Below are positions 32,281 through 41,967 of a stretch of DNA of 63,944 bases, piece after piece. The DNA lies in the NCBI GenBank assembly GCA_022239325.1, contig JAKOGP010000008.1, positions 1 through 63,944 of the forward strand, written 5' to 3'. Made by a program: the position numbers and the translations under genes. The stretch's first letter is position 1; each line of letters opens with the position of its first letter. The stretch comes from Flavobacteriaceae bacterium LSUCC0859 (GTDB lineage: Bacteria > Bacteroidota > Bacteroidia > Flavobacteriales > Flavobacteriaceae). The notes below the pieces were generated by a model, which was not told the DNA's origin, made no database searches, and saw only the letters and a list, made by a program, of their open reading frames with translations.

Positions 32281-33231
32281 GTGATCCGCACCCAATCCTT
32301 AGCTGAATTTAACAAAGAAATGCAAACCGTCGTAACCATTGGAACCTTTGACGGGGTACATCTAGGTCATCAAAAAATTATAGATCAGTTGGTACGGCAG
32401 GCTAAAAAATTGGGACTGCCTTCGGTGGTGCTCACTTTTTTTCCACACCCTAGAATGGTCTTACAGCAAGACAGCCAGATTAGAATGCTTCAGTCTATAG
32501 ACGAACGGGCAGAAAAATTAGAGGCCTTAGGGGTAGATTACTTAGTGGTGTATCCATTTACCAAAGAATTTTCCAGAATGCATGCCCAAGATTTTGTCTC
32601 AGAGATTCTAGTGCACGGCCTCCATGCCAAACACATTCTCATTGGCTATGACCACCGTTTTGGCAGAAATAGAAATGCCAATATAGAAGACCTGAAGCGG
32701 TATGGTGTTTCCTTTAATTTTGAAGTCACCGAAATATCTGCTAGGGAGATAGACGCCCTTGCGGTAAGCTCTACCAAAATTAGAAAGGCACTGCAAAAGG
32801 GAGATGTTCAAAAAGCCGCTACCTTTCTAGGAGCGGGTTATACCCTGAGTGGGAAGGTCGTTTCTGGCAAAAAAATTGGCAGAGATTTGGGTTTCCCCAC
32901 GGCCAATATCGCAGTAGACTTTGTCCATAAACTCATTCCCAAAGAAGGGGTTTACGTGGTGCGCACCCAGTGGCATGGCCAAGAGGTTTTTGGTATGCTC
33001 AATATAGGTCAGAACCCCACGGTGAATAGGGAAGAAAACAAGACCACTACTGCTCAGCAAAAGATAGAAGTTCATCTGTTTGACTTTTCAGAAGATTTAT
33101 ACAACCAAAAGCTGGTGATTACTTTTTTAACCCACCTCAGGGCAGAGCAAAAATTTGATTCCCTAGACCAACTTAAGGAGCAATTAAAAGCAGACCAGAA
33201 AAAAGCACGCTCCTTTTTAAGCACACTTTAA
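32281..33231 (+). CDS. ribF: Bifunctional riboflavin kinase / FMN adenylyltransferase
   Basis: 316 residues. The N-terminal FAD synthetase domain has the nucleotidyltransferase motif GTFDGVHLGH (residues 21-30) and SSTKIRKAL. The C-terminal riboflavin kinase domain has GRDLGFPTANI near residue 200. The enzyme makes FMN and then FAD. The start is taken as GTG at 32281, because the segment before the ATG at 32320 (SLAEFN) resembles the conserved opening of flavobacterial RibF; an ATG start would lose it. Divergent from the metalloprotease. Confidence 0.94.
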   Translation: MIRTQSLAEFNKEMQTVVTIGTFDGVHLGHQKIIDQLVRQAKKLGLPSVVLTFFPHPRMVLQQDSQIRMLQSIDERAEKLEALGVDYLVVYPFTKEFSRMHAQDFVSEILVHGLHAKHILIGYDHRFGRNRNANIEDLKRYGVSFNFEVTEISAREIDALAVSSTKIRKALQKGDVQKAATFLGAGYTLSGKVVSGKKIGRDLGFPTANIAVDFVHKLIPKEGVYVVRTQWHGQEVFGMLNIGQNPTVNREENKTTTAQQKIEVHLFDFSEDLYNQKLVITFLTHLRAEQKFDSLDQLKEQLKADQKKARSFLSTL

Positions 33232-33266
33232 AAATGTAGAACCACTGAAATTCACATAAGTTCCAT

Positions 33267-33274
33267 TACCTTTG
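33267..33274 (+). promoter_or_regulatory. Candidate -7 element of the serS operon
   Basis: TACCTTTG matches TAnnTTTG and lies 22 bp before the serS ATG at 33297. Confidence 0.6.
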
Positions 33275-33296
33275 TGTTTTTAAAAAAGAGTCCTTT

Positions 33297-34568
33297 ATGC
33301 TGCAAATTCAAGCCATAAGAAACAACCAAGCCGCTATTATAAGTGCGCTAAAAAAGAGACATATAGACGCTGCTCCTATTGTTGCAGAGATTTTAGAAGC
33401 AGACCAAAAAAGAAGGTCTAGCCAAACCGCATTAGATGAGAATTTAGCCAAAGCCAATAGCATAGCCAAAGAAATTGGCAGCTTGTTTAAGTCTGGAAAG
33501 GCAGCAGAAGCTCAAGATTTAAAAGAGCAGTCTGCCCAACTTAAGGCCCAGAGCAAAAGCCTCCAAGAATCTCTACAAGCAGCTACCGAAAGTTTACAAG
33601 AACTGCTCTACAGCCTCCCAAATGTACCACATGAGTCCGTAGTTTCTGGAACTAGCGAAGCAGACAATGAAGAAATTTTTAAGGCAGGTGACATTCCTGT
33701 CCTGCACGAAAATGCACTACCCCACTGGGAATTGGCAAAAAAATACGACCTCATAGATTTTGAATTAGGGGTTAAAATTGCTGGTGCAGGTTTTCCAGTA
33801 TACAAAGGGAAAGGCGCCAAATTACAAAGGGCACTCATCGCTTATTTTTTAGACAAAAATACCGAGGCCGGATACACAGAAATTCAACCTCCTTTGGTGG
33901 TAAATGAAGCCTCTGGTTACGGAACGGGGCAACTGCCAGACAAAGAAGGCCAGATGTATTATATGCCAGAAGACCAATTGTATCTCATTCCAACGGCAGA
34001 GGTTCCCGTGACCAACATCTTTAGAGATGTGGTTTTGGCAGAGACAGATTTCCCCATAAAATACACGGCCTACACCCCCTGCTTTAGAAGAGAAGCAGGC
34101 AGCTATGGCGCGCATGTAAGAGGGCTCAACAGATTGCACCAGTTTGACAAAGTAGAGATTGTTCAAGTTTCACACCCTGACGAATCTTATACCGCATTGG
34201 ACGGTATGGTGTCTCATGTAAAAGACATCCTTAATGAGCTAGAATTGCCATACAGAATCCTTAGACTTTGTGGAGGAGATCTCGGATTTACCTCCGCCTT
34301 AACCTTTGATTTTGAACTGTTTTCTACCGCTCAGGACCGCTGGTTAGAAATCTCTTCGGTCTCTAATTTTGAGACGTTTCAGGCCAACCGTTTAAAACTT
34401 CGTTTTAAAGATCAAGACGGTAAAAGCGTCTTGGCGCATACCTTAAACGGTAGCGCGTTGGCCCTGCCAAGAGTACTAGCAGGTATTTTGGAAAATTGCC
34501 AAACCCCAGAGGGAATTAAGATTCCTAAAGTATTACAACCCTACACGGGCTTTGACCTTATATCATAG
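33297..34568 (+). CDS. serS: Serine--tRNA ligase
   Basis: 423 residues, standard size. An N-terminal antiparallel coiled-coil arm (~1-105), which grips the long variable arm of tRNA-Ser, precedes a class II catalytic core. Motif 2 is CFRREAGSYG and motif 3 is NGSALALPRVLAGILEN; LIPTAEVP is the serine/ATP region. First gene of a five-gene plus-strand operon: the next gene starts 1 bp after the serS stop. Confidence 0.98.
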   Translation: MLQIQAIRNNQAAIISALKKRHIDAAPIVAEILEADQKRRSSQTALDENLAKANSIAKEIGSLFKSGKAAEAQDLKEQSAQLKAQSKSLQESLQAATESLQELLYSLPNVPHESVVSGTSEADNEEIFKAGDIPVLHENALPHWELAKKYDLIDFELGVKIAGAGFPVYKGKGAKLQRALIAYFLDKNTEAGYTEIQPPLVVNEASGYGTGQLPDKEGQMYYMPEDQLYLIPTAEVPVTNIFRDVVLAETDFPIKYTAYTPCFRREAGSYGAHVRGLNRLHQFDKVEIVQVSHPDESYTALDGMVSHVKDILNELELPYRILRLCGGDLGFTSALTFDFELFSTAQDRWLEISSVSNFETFQANRLKLRFKDQDGKSVLAHTLNGSALALPRVLAGILENCQTPEGIKIPKVLQPYTGFDLIS

Positions 34569-34569
34569 T

Positions 34570-34896
34570 ATGTTTTTATTTAATGTAACCACCCATTTAG
34601 AGGCCACCCAAGAAGACGAATGGCTCGCGTATATGCAAGAAGAGCACATTCCCAAACTTATAGAGGGTGGTTATTTTCAATCTGCCACCCTCACCAAGGT
34701 AATGGTAGAAGAACCTATGGGCGGTGTCACCTACAGTGTGCAATACAGCAGTGACCACAAAGCTGTCATAAACGGATTATACGACCGGCAAGCGGCAGAC
34801 TTAGAAGCCACACTACGCAAAAAATTTGGCAGTGAATTACTGAGTTTTAAAACCCCTCTGAAAATTATTTCTCAGCACGGTAAAACCCCATCCTAG
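34570..34896 (+). CDS. DUF4286 family protein
   Basis: 108 residues from ATG 34570, one base after the serS stop. The frame runs upstream into serS but those codons are not used, since the family begins FLFNVTTHLE. The conserved HIPKLIEGG and GVTYSVQY segments place it in DUF4286, a small ferredoxin-like alpha-beta family found across Bacteroidota. Its function is unknown. Close packing between serS and rsmA suggests a translation-related or housekeeping role. Confidence 0.85.
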   Translation: MFLFNVTTHLEATQEDEWLAYMQEEHIPKLIEGGYFQSATLTKVMVEEPMGGVTYSVQYSSDHKAVINGLYDRQAADLEATLRKKFGSELLSFKTPLKIISQHGKTPS

Positions 34897-34935
34897 ACCC
34901 TATTTAGGCTGGGAGCATATTTTAAAATCACAAGC

Positions 34936-35796
34936 ATGGGCAAGCACAACAGCGTAAGGAAATATAAAAAATGGGAAAAGCCCACAGACCCCTCTGGAGT
35001 GCAAGCCAAAAAACACTTAGGGCAACATTTTCTAACAGATATGGGTATTGCAAGGCAGATTGCAGAAACTCTAAGCGGTAACGGCTATGAATATCTCATA
35101 GAAATTGGTCCAGGCACAGGCGTACTAACGCAGTTTTTACTAGAGCAAGATGTGCACCTTTTAGCCCTGGACTTGGATAAAGAATCCATAGACTATTTAG
35201 AGTCTGACTTTGCCATTAATCACATGAAACTCCTGCAGCGCAAAAAGAGTTTTGAAGTGCGCTACGCAGACTTCCTCAAAGAAGATTTGAGTCTATATTT
35301 TCAGGGCGCTCCCTTTGCCATTACAGGCAATTTCCCTTATAATATTTCTACTCAGATTGTATTTAAAATGTTGGAGTACAGAGATAGAATTCCCGAATTT
35401 ACCGGAATGTTCCAAAAAGAAGTAGCACAGAGAATCTGTGAAAGAGAAGGCTCTAAGGCCTATGGCATACTCTCCGTTTTGGTTCAGGCCTATTACGAGG
35501 CCTCTTACTTATTTACCGTACACCCTCAGGTGTTTAACCCCCCACCTAAGGTGCAATCTGGGGTAATTAGACTGCAAAGAAAATCAGATGCAGACCTTGG
35601 GTGTAGCTATGAAATGCTGCGTCAGACGGTAAAAGCAGCTTTTAACCAAAGGCGAAAGACGTTAAGAAATAGTTTAAAAACCTTACAGCTCTCAGAAAAT
35701 CTGACTAAAGATGCTATCTTTGACAGAAGACCGGAACAGCTTAGTGTGGCAGACTTTGTTACCCTAACCCAGAATATTGCAAATGACACCCTTTAA
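34936..35796 (+). CDS. rsmA: 16S rRNA (adenine(1518)-N(6)/adenine(1519)-N(6))-dimethyltransferase
   Basis: 286 residues. SAM-binding motif I is EIGPGTGVLT (56-65) and the catalytic motif IV is NFPYNIS (132-138), as in KsgA/RsmA. The C-terminal helical domain contains FNQRRKTLRNSL. It dimethylates two adjacent adenines in helix 45 of 16S rRNA late in 30S assembly. A basic N-terminal extension (VRKYKKWEKP) of ~24 residues precedes AKKHLGQHFL, typical of the flavobacterial form. The mgtE start codon lies within its last codons. Confidence 0.96.
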   Translation: MGKHNSVRKYKKWEKPTDPSGVQAKKHLGQHFLTDMGIARQIAETLSGNGYEYLIEIGPGTGVLTQFLLEQDVHLLALDLDKESIDYLESDFAINHMKLLQRKKSFEVRYADFLKEDLSLYFQGAPFAITGNFPYNISTQIVFKMLEYRDRIPEFTGMFQKEVAQRICEREGSKAYGILSVLVQAYYEASYLFTVHPQVFNPPPKVQSGVIRLQRKSDADLGCSYEMLRQTVKAAFNQRRKTLRNSLKTLQLSENLTKDAIFDRRPEQLSVADFVTLTQNIANDTL

Positions 35797-37135
35797 ACTC
35801 ACAGATGAGATTTTAGAAACCATCACTGGCCACATTGCACAAAGCAATAACAAGGCCTTGGAAGGGTTGTTGGCAGACATTCACTTTGCAGACGTAGCAG
35901 AGATCATAAACGAGCTCAGTACGGAAGAAGCCACCTATCTCATAAAACTGCTAGACTCCGAGAAAACCTCTGACATTCTAACAGAGTTGGATGAAGACAT
36001 GCGAGAAGGTATTTTGGGCAAGCTTTCTGCTAAAGAAATTGCAGAGGAACTCTCAGAATTAGACACCGACGACGCTGCAGATATTGTAGGCGAGTTGCCT
36101 ACAGAAATGATTGGGCAGGTGATTTCTGCGATGGAAGACAGAGAGCATGCCAAAGACATTGTAGATCTTTTGCGTTATGATGAGGACACTGCAGGTGGTC
36201 TTATGGCTAAGGAGCTTGTGAAGGTTAAAGAGAGCTGGACTGTACTAAGCTGTGTGAAAGAAATGCGGGCTCAGGCAGAAAATGTCACTCGGGTGCACTC
36301 CATTTATGTGGTAGATAAGGAAGACAAGCTGTTGGGCAGACTGTCCCTAAAAGACCTTTTAACAGCCGGACCAAAACAGCCTCTCAGAGAAATATATATC
36401 CCAAAGGTAGACGCCGTGTCTGTTAATGAAAGTACAGAAGAGGTGGCTAAAATTATGTCTAAATACGATCTTGAAGCCATTCCTGTGGTAGACGAACTAG
36501 GCCGGCTAGTGGGAAGAATTACTATAGACGACATTGTAGACGTTATTAAAGAAGAAGCAGAAAAAGACTATCAATTGGCAGCGGGTATCTCTACAGATGT
36601 AGAGGCAGATGACAGCATCTGGGACCTCACCAAAGCCCGAATTCCTTGGCTGTTCTTGGGGCTCATTGGAGGAGTTGGAGCGGCTGCTATTATGGGTGGT
36701 TTTGAGACCCTCATCCAGGAACATGCCATCTTGTTCTTTTTTACCCCACTAATTGCTGCTATGGCTGGTAATGTAGGGGTGCAATCCTCTGCCATTGTTG
36801 TACAGGGAATTGCTAATGACGACGTTAAAGGAAGTATTGGACAACGGGTTTTAAAGGAAATGCTCTTGGCCTTGTTAAACGGGGTAATTTTAGCGGTAAT
36901 TTTACTATTATTCACCTGGGCCTGGAAGGGAGATCTGAATACCGCTATTGCCATAGCCATCTCCTTGGTTACTGTAACTGTAGCAGCTGGAGTGATTGGC
37001 ACCTTTACCCCCCTATTTTTGCACAAACGAGGCATAGACCCTGCCATTGCTACCGGCCCCTTCATTACTACAAGCAATGATATTTTTGGCATTCTGATTT
37101 ATTTTAGTATTGCCAAAGTGATTCTTGGTTTTTAA
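35783..37135 (+). CDS. mgtE: Magnesium transporter MgtE
   Basis: 450 residues from ATG 35783, overlapping the rsmA 3' end by 14 bp; an in-frame TTG lies 6 bp further up. The acidic MgtE N-domain (~30-130, repeated ELxxEEAxxLL-type helices), paired CBS domains (~135-255) that sense cytosolic Mg2+, and five membrane helices (~285-450) are all recognisable. The membrane part has the conserved RIPWLFLGLIGG opening and PLIAAMAGNVGVQSS pore region. It is a Mg2+-gated channel in the inner membrane. Confidence 0.96.
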   Translation: MTPFKLTDEILETITGHIAQSNNKALEGLLADIHFADVAEIINELSTEEATYLIKLLDSEKTSDILTELDEDMREGILGKLSAKEIAEELSELDTDDAADIVGELPTEMIGQVISAMEDREHAKDIVDLLRYDEDTAGGLMAKELVKVKESWTVLSCVKEMRAQAENVTRVHSIYVVDKEDKLLGRLSLKDLLTAGPKQPLREIYIPKVDAVSVNESTEEVAKIMSKYDLEAIPVVDELGRLVGRITIDDIVDVIKEEAEKDYQLAAGISTDVEADDSIWDLTKARIPWLFLGLIGGVGAAAIMGGFETLIQEHAILFFFTPLIAAMAGNVGVQSSAIVVQGIANDDVKGSIGQRVLKEMLLALLNGVILAVILLLFTWAWKGDLNTAIAIAISLVTVTVAAGVIGTFTPLFLHKRGIDPAIATGPFITTSNDIFGILIYFSIAKVILGF

Positions 37136-37140
37136 TTCAA

Positions 37141-38085
37141 ATGAAAATACTTCACATAGACCCCAATCACCCTGCCCTCCTGGAAGGCTTTGAAGCATTA
37201 GGCTTTGAAAACCACGAAGATTACAACAATCCCAAGGAGGTGATAATAGAGAAAATAAAGGACTATGACGGCCTTATATTACGCTCCAGGTTTCCTATAG
37301 ACGCTGCTTTTCTCAGGGCGGCGGCTGGGCTTAAATTTATTGGAAGGCTTGGGGCAGGATTGGAAAATATAGATGTTGCTGCTGCAAAAAAGCAGGGTAT
37401 TTTCCTGGCCGCCGCCCCGGAAGGGAATCGAAATGCGGTGGGGGAACACAGCCTAGGCCTCCTGCTGTCACTTTTTAATAAAATTCATACTGCAGACAGA
37501 GATATGAGAAAAGGCCTATGGCAAAGAGAGGCCAATAGAGGAGTAGAACTAGATGGCCAGACAGTGGGTATTATTGGTTTTGGGCATATGGGCCAATCCT
37601 TTGCTAAAAAACTTGCAGGCTTTGAGGTGGAACTTATCTACCACGATCTCCTAGATAAGGGCAGTGCCCATGGCGCTACACGGGTATCTCTAAACGAGCT
37701 ACAACAAAGGGCTACAGTTCTTAGCCTCCATCTCCCCCAAACCACTCAAACCATAGGCCTTGTAAACGAGAGCTTTCTACATGCATTTACACATCCTATT
37801 TGGCTACTAAACACCGGTAGAGGTTCTGCCGTGGTGACCGTAGACTTGGTGAACGCACTGAAAAATGGTAGGGTATTGGGAGCTGGATTAGATGTGTTAG
37901 AATATGAGAAAAGTTCTTTTGAAGGCTTTTTGCAAAGCCATACAAAGCCAGAGGCCTTAGAGTACCTGCTAAAAAGTGATCGGGTAGTGCTCAGCCCCCA
38001 TGTGGCGGGATGGACCATAGAAAGCCACAAAAAACTAGCCCAGACCATTGTAAACAAGGTAGCAGCACATTTTGGACTGAAATAG
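37141..38085 (+). CDS. D-isomer-specific 2-hydroxyacid dehydrogenase (phosphoglycerate dehydrogenase-like)
   Basis: 314 residues. The NAD-binding Rossmann motif is GIIGFGHMGQSF (~143-154). The catalytic Arg is in LLNTGRGSAV (~226), the Glu in LDVLEYE and the His in SPHVAGWT (~287), all as expected. The short length without an ACT or regulatory domain resembles flavobacterial 3-phosphoglycerate dehydrogenase homologues, but the substrate cannot be settled by eye. It starts 5 bp after mgtE and closes the operon. No strong terminator is visible in the 108 bp before the convergent gene. Confidence 0.9.
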   Translation: MKILHIDPNHPALLEGFEALGFENHEDYNNPKEVIIEKIKDYDGLILRSRFPIDAAFLRAAAGLKFIGRLGAGLENIDVAAAKKQGIFLAAAPEGNRNAVGEHSLGLLLSLFNKIHTADRDMRKGLWQREANRGVELDGQTVGIIGFGHMGQSFAKKLAGFEVELIYHDLLDKGSAHGATRVSLNELQQRATVLSLHLPQTTQTIGLVNESFLHAFTHPIWLLNTGRGSAVVTVDLVNALKNGRVLGAGLDVLEYEKSSFEGFLQSHTKPEALEYLLKSDRVVLSPHVAGWTIESHKKLAQTIVNKVAAHFGLK

Positions 38086-38193
38086 GGCAAGCCTGCAATA
38101 TGGTATACAGGCAAGAATCTTAGGCATAGGCTTTTGCTGCAGCGCTGCATTTCCTGTTTTACAAAGCTTTTAAAGTAGTGCGGTTATTTACCC

Positions 38194-40068
38194 CTAAGAT
38201 CCTTCCGAAAAAAAAGGAGGAGGCATGTCTAATTCAATGTCCTCCGGTGCTATTCCTTGGGCCAACTTAGCTTCTAGTTGGGCCTGAAACTCTTCCATCA
38301 CTGGTTTCACAGTACTCTCTGGGATGTCTGCAATTCTAATGTACATGAGCCCGTCAATGGCGTTGTTAAACAGCGGGTCTACATTAAAGGCCACTACCCT
38401 GGCATTTTGCTTGATATACTTTTTTATAAGTACGGGCAATCTGAGGTTGCCGGGTTCTATTTCTTCTATAAGCCGGTCAAACTTCACTAAATCTGCCTTG
38501 GTTTCGTCAAATACAAATTCTTTATCTGCGTCTTTGAGTTTTACCTTAAATTCCTTTTTAGGCCTAATGTATTGGGCTACATACGGATCCCAATAATGAG
38601 ACTTCATGAACTCTATCATGAGCGACTTAGAGAAGTTTGAAAACTGATTGCTAATACTCACCCCGCCTATGAGGTATTTGTGCTCTGGAAACCTCAACGT
38701 AGTATGAATAATTCCTTTCCAAAGTAAAAAAAGTGGCATGGGTTTTTGCTGATACGCAGCCACGATATAGGCCCTACCCATCTCAATGGATTGGGACATA
38801 AACTCGTGCAGTTCTGGCTCAAACCTAAATAAATCTTGTAGGTAAAAACCGTCTATACCCCGTGCCTCAAAAATCTGTGCACCTAAACCCATCCTGTATG
38901 CGCCCACTATCTGCTGCGCCTCGTTGTCCCAGAGGAATAGGTGCTGATAGTAATGGTCAAATGCATCTAAATCTACAGATTTATTAGTGCCTTCTCCAAC
39001 AGCTCTAAAAGTGAGCTCTCTTTGGCGCCCAATCTCTTGTAATATATGAGGTATCTCCTCCGCTGCTGACAAATAGACCTCGTAATTTTTAGAGGAAAGC
39101 AAGAGCGCATCGGCCGCTTTTAAGGCCTCAATTTCAGACACCAATAAGTCTTTGGATACCTCATTTGCAATGGCTTTTGGAGTCTTGGGAATCTTTAAAT
39201 TCGCAGCGTTTTTTAAGGTGTTTGGTATTTGATCTATCAATCGTTCTTTCTCAAAAGCATGAGCCAACATATAGGTTTTACGCCTCAGAAGTGCTGTGTA
39301 ATCTGTAAGATCTTGATGTTCGTTTTGTAACGCAAGGGATATGGGCTTCCCAATGCGTATTTTGATAGCCCTATACTTTTGTGAGGTTACCTCTGAGGGA
39401 AGTTTAGCCGTTCTAAACAGATCTTTCATAGAGGCCAATCTGTAGAACAAAGCGGAATTTTTAGCGTGAAAATAAATAGGAACTACAGGAACCTGAGCCT
39501 TTTGTATGAGCTTCATTACAGGCTTTTCCCAGGGCTTGTCTTGTTTAATGCTCCCATCTTTTATGGTAGAGACTTCCCCTGCTGGAAAAATGCCTAGTGG
39601 GTGCCCGTTTTCTACATGCTGCATGGCTCCTTTAAAACCCAGCACACTGTTCCGGACTTCTCTATGGTTTTCAAAGGGATTTACGGCAAAAATATGGGAT
39701 GCCAATGGTTCAAATCTATGCAGTAGAAAGTTGGCCATGACTTTGTAATCTTCTCGGTGTAACATGAGGAGTTTCATAAGTAACACACCGTCTATAGCGC
39801 CTAGGGGATGGTTAGAAACCGTGATAAAAGGACCAGTTTTTGGAATCCGCTTGAAATCTTCATCCGGAATTTGAAAGTCTATTTGAAAATGCTCTAAAAT
39901 GGCTGTTAAAAATTCTGAAGCCCCTAGGGTTTTGTGCTGCTCGTAAAAGCGATTAATGGCCTGAAGCCTCGTGAGGCGGAGCAACAACCATCCTACTGCG
40001 GTCCCCAAAAGCCCTAACTTGCTTAACCCTAGAACATTGGACACTTCTTTTGCAGAAACCAATCCCAT
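38194..40068 (-). CDS. Bifunctional acyltransferase (PlsC-like plus GNAT/hemolysin-like), OlsF-like aminolipid synthase
   Basis: 624 residues from ATG 40068; a GTG at 40089 would add 7 residues, but MGLVSAKEVS is the expected opening. The N-terminal half is an O-acyltransferase of the PlsC type, with NHPLGAIDG as the HxxxxD-type motif and GIFPAGEVS as a further block. The C-terminal half (~290-600) is a hemolysin-like N-acyltransferase (YRMGLGAQIF, YLQDLFRFE, LIGGVSISN). Fusions of this order make ornithine- or glycine-containing lipids from an amino acid and two acyl chains (OlsF family, described in Serratia and Flavobacterium). The amino acid used here is not known. A 17-bp palindrome lies upstream and lysC ends 54 bp upstream. 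Confidence 0.82.
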   Translation of the reverse strand: MGLVSAKEVSNVLGLSKLGLLGTAVGWLLLRLTRLQAINRFYEQHKTLGASEFLTAILEHFQIDFQIPDEDFKRIPKTGPFITVSNHPLGAIDGVLLMKLLMLHREDYKVMANFLLHRFEPLASHIFAVNPFENHREVRNSVLGFKGAMQHVENGHPLGIFPAGEVSTIKDGSIKQDKPWEKPVMKLIQKAQVPVVPIYFHAKNSALFYRLASMKDLFRTAKLPSEVTSQKYRAIKIRIGKPISLALQNEHQDLTDYTALLRRKTYMLAHAFEKERLIDQIPNTLKNAANLKIPKTPKAIANEVSKDLLVSEIEALKAADALLLSSKNYEVYLSAAEEIPHILQEIGRQRELTFRAVGEGTNKSVDLDAFDHYYQHLFLWDNEAQQIVGAYRMGLGAQIFEARGIDGFYLQDLFRFEPELHEFMSQSIEMGRAYIVAAYQQKPMPLFLLWKGIIHTTLRFPEHKYLIGGVSISNQFSNFSKSLMIEFMKSHYWDPYVAQYIRPKKEFKVKLKDADKEFVFDETKADLVKFDRLIEEIEPGNLRLPVLIKKYIKQNARVVAFNVDPLFNNAIDGLMYIRIADIPESTVKPVMEEFQAQLEAKLAQGIAPEDIELDMPPPFFSEGS

Positions 40069-40091
40069 AACAAAAGGTTTAAAAAACACAC

Positions 40092-40108
40092 ATTTACCTC
40101 AGGTAAAT
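40092..40108. promoter_or_regulatory. 17-bp palindrome upstream of the acyltransferase gene (possible operator)
   Basis: ATTTACCT-C-AGGTAAAT is a perfect inverted repeat with one central base. It lies 24 bp upstream of the ATG at 40068, in the gap after lysC, where a regulator could act. No regulator is identified. Confidence 0.4.
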
Positions 40109-40122
40109 ATAACAAAGTTTCC

Positions 40123-41388
40123 CTACTTAACCACCAATTGTAAAGTCTCTTTGGCGCGTTGTTCTAAGAGTATCTCATGGCCATTTTGTAACTGCTGCAG
40201 GGCCTGAGAATTAAAGTGTCTGATGGTGTATAAGGACACTCCTGTTTGGCAGCTTATTTTAAATTTCTTTTTTAAAATAGGGAGCAATTCCTCCAGACGA
40301 TTAAAGCGATTGTCTACACATACAGAAAAACTAATGGCAGAATTTTGTATGAGATCTACTTTCATACGGTACTGGTGTAACAGTTGAAACAAAGCGCCAA
40401 TACTGTCTTCTACTATAAAGGAAAAGTCCAATGAAGAGAGCTTTAAAAGCACCTGGTCTTTTTTTACAATAAAACAGGGCACCTGAGGTTGTATTCCCAC
40501 GCCTTTACCAACCGTAGTCCCTGCTGCTTTGGGGTCAAGAAAAGATTTTACTAAGAGTGGAATTTCCTTTCTTTGAAGGGGCTGTAGGGTTTTTGGATGA
40601 ATGACAGAAGCACCGTAAAAAGCCAATTCTATAGCCTCTGTGTAGGAGATGTTTTCTAAAAGGGTGGTCTCCTTAAAAACCCTGGGGTCTGCGTTGAGCA
40701 CTCCTGGCACATCTTTCCAAATGGTAACTGAATTTGCGTTTAAACAATAAGCCAAAATGGCTGCGGTGTAATCGGAACCTTCTCTTCCAAGTGTGGTGGT
40801 AAAATTATTGTCGTCTGCACCTATAAACCCTTGGGTAATGTATAGGGTGTCTTTTTTAACTATAGCTTTGGTTTGGGCAGCTGTTTGCTCCCAATCTACT
40901 TGAGCGTCTCTGTATTGGTCGTCTGTTTTTATACAACTACGAACGTCTAACCAGGTGTTTGCAATCCCAGATTTTGACAAATAAGCACTGATGATGGTAC
41001 TAGACAACAACTCTCCATAACCCACCAATTGGTCGTATACAAAGTTGTAATTAGGAGATTTATTCCAAGCTAAAAAGCCGTTGATCTCTGCTAATAAAGA
41101 TTGAATTTTTGAAAATACTGGGGCAGAATCATTTTCAAAAAGATCCCTGGAGATATCTAAATGAAAATCTGTAAGTAGTTGTAAGGCCTCGTTTAGAGGT
41201 GTCTTATTTTTAGTGTTTTTATACTCAAAATAGGCAGCTACCAAGCTTTCCATAGCATTGGTGGTCTTACCCATGGCAGAAACTACCACAAGGGTATTTT
41301 CATGGCCCATCTGTTCCAATACATGCACCACATTCTGAACCCCGGGAGCGTCTTTCACAGAGGCTCCTCCAAATTTAAATACTCTCAT
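40123..41388 (-). CDS. lysC: Aspartate kinase
   Basis: 421 residues. The N-terminal kinase motif is KFGGASVKD (5-13), followed by LGREGSDYTAAILAY and a VIHPKTLQPL segment typical of aspartokinases. The C-terminal region (~300-400) resembles paired ACT domains but is weakly conserved. It phosphorylates aspartate, the first step toward lysine/diaminopimelate, threonine and methionine. It appears monofunctional, with no homoserine dehydrogenase part. Starts 2 bp after the N-acetyltransferase gene stops, so the two form an operon. Confidence 0.93.
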   Translation of the reverse strand: MRVFKFGGASVKDAPGVQNVVHVLEQMGHENTLVVVSAMGKTTNAMESLVAAYFEYKNTKNKTPLNEALQLLTDFHLDISRDLFENDSAPVFSKIQSLLAEINGFLAWNKSPNYNFVYDQLVGYGELLSSTIISAYLSKSGIANTWLDVRSCIKTDDQYRDAQVDWEQTAAQTKAIVKKDTLYITQGFIGADDNNFTTTLGREGSDYTAAILAYCLNANSVTIWKDVPGVLNADPRVFKETTLLENISYTEAIELAFYGASVIHPKTLQPLQRKEIPLLVKSFLDPKAAGTTVGKGVGIQPQVPCFIVKKDQVLLKLSSLDFSFIVEDSIGALFQLLHQYRMKVDLIQNSAISFSVCVDNRFNRLEELLPILKKKFKISCQTGVSLYTIRHFNSQALQQLQNGHEILLEQRAKETLQLVVK

Positions 41389-41390
41389 TG

Positions 41391-41867
41391 TTATATCTCA
41401 AAGGACGTAATGCCTTTTTCATCTAATTGTACTACGTTCCAGTCTCTCATGACATGGGCCCCTTTGGCCTCATAAAAATCTATAGCGGGCTTGTTCCAAT
41501 CCAAAACTTCCCAAGAAACTCTTTTCAATTGTTTTTCTCTAGCATAGGACACTACCTTTTTAAGTAGGGCATTGCCCAAGCCCTGCCCTCTGTAAGCCTG
41601 AGAAACCACCAAATCTTCTAAGTGAATTACCGCCCCCTTCCAGGTAGAATATCTGGGATAAAAAATAGCAATACCTATGATCTCTTGGCTTTGATTCTCT
41701 GCCACATAACAGTGAAATAGCGGCTGGGCTCCAAAACCATCTCGCTCTAAATCTGCAACACTTAACTCTACCGCATGCGGCTCTTTTTCAAAAACAGCTA
41801 ACTCATGTATGAGCTTCCAAACACCCTCCATGTCTGCTATTCTAGCTTCTCTAATTTGATACTCCAT
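41391..41867 (-). CDS. GNAT family N-acetyltransferase
   Basis: 158 residues. The acetyl-CoA loop is in VVSQAYRGQGLGNALL, and VSWEVLDWNKPAIDFYEAKG is the conserved C-terminal block. The overall pattern (AVFEKEPHAVELS, FHCYVAENQ) resembles spermidine/spermine or thialysine-type acetyltransferases. Substrate unproven; given the polyamine operon elsewhere in the window, a polyamine or lysine-like substrate is plausible. First gene of a minus-strand operon with lysC. Confidence 0.88.
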   Translation of the reverse strand: MEYQIREARIADMEGVWKLIHELAVFEKEPHAVELSVADLERDGFGAQPLFHCYVAENQSQEIIGIAIFYPRYSTWKGAVIHLEDLVVSQAYRGQGLGNALLKKVVSYAREKQLKRVSWEVLDWNKPAIDFYEAKGAHVMRDWNVVQLDEKGITSFEI

Positions 41868-41967
41868 TCTGAATTGTTATAAATAAAACACAAAGTTATA
41901 AATTTAAACACCACTAGACTACTTCATTTGGACCCTATCACAAAAAGTAGTCGCATTGTGAAAATAA

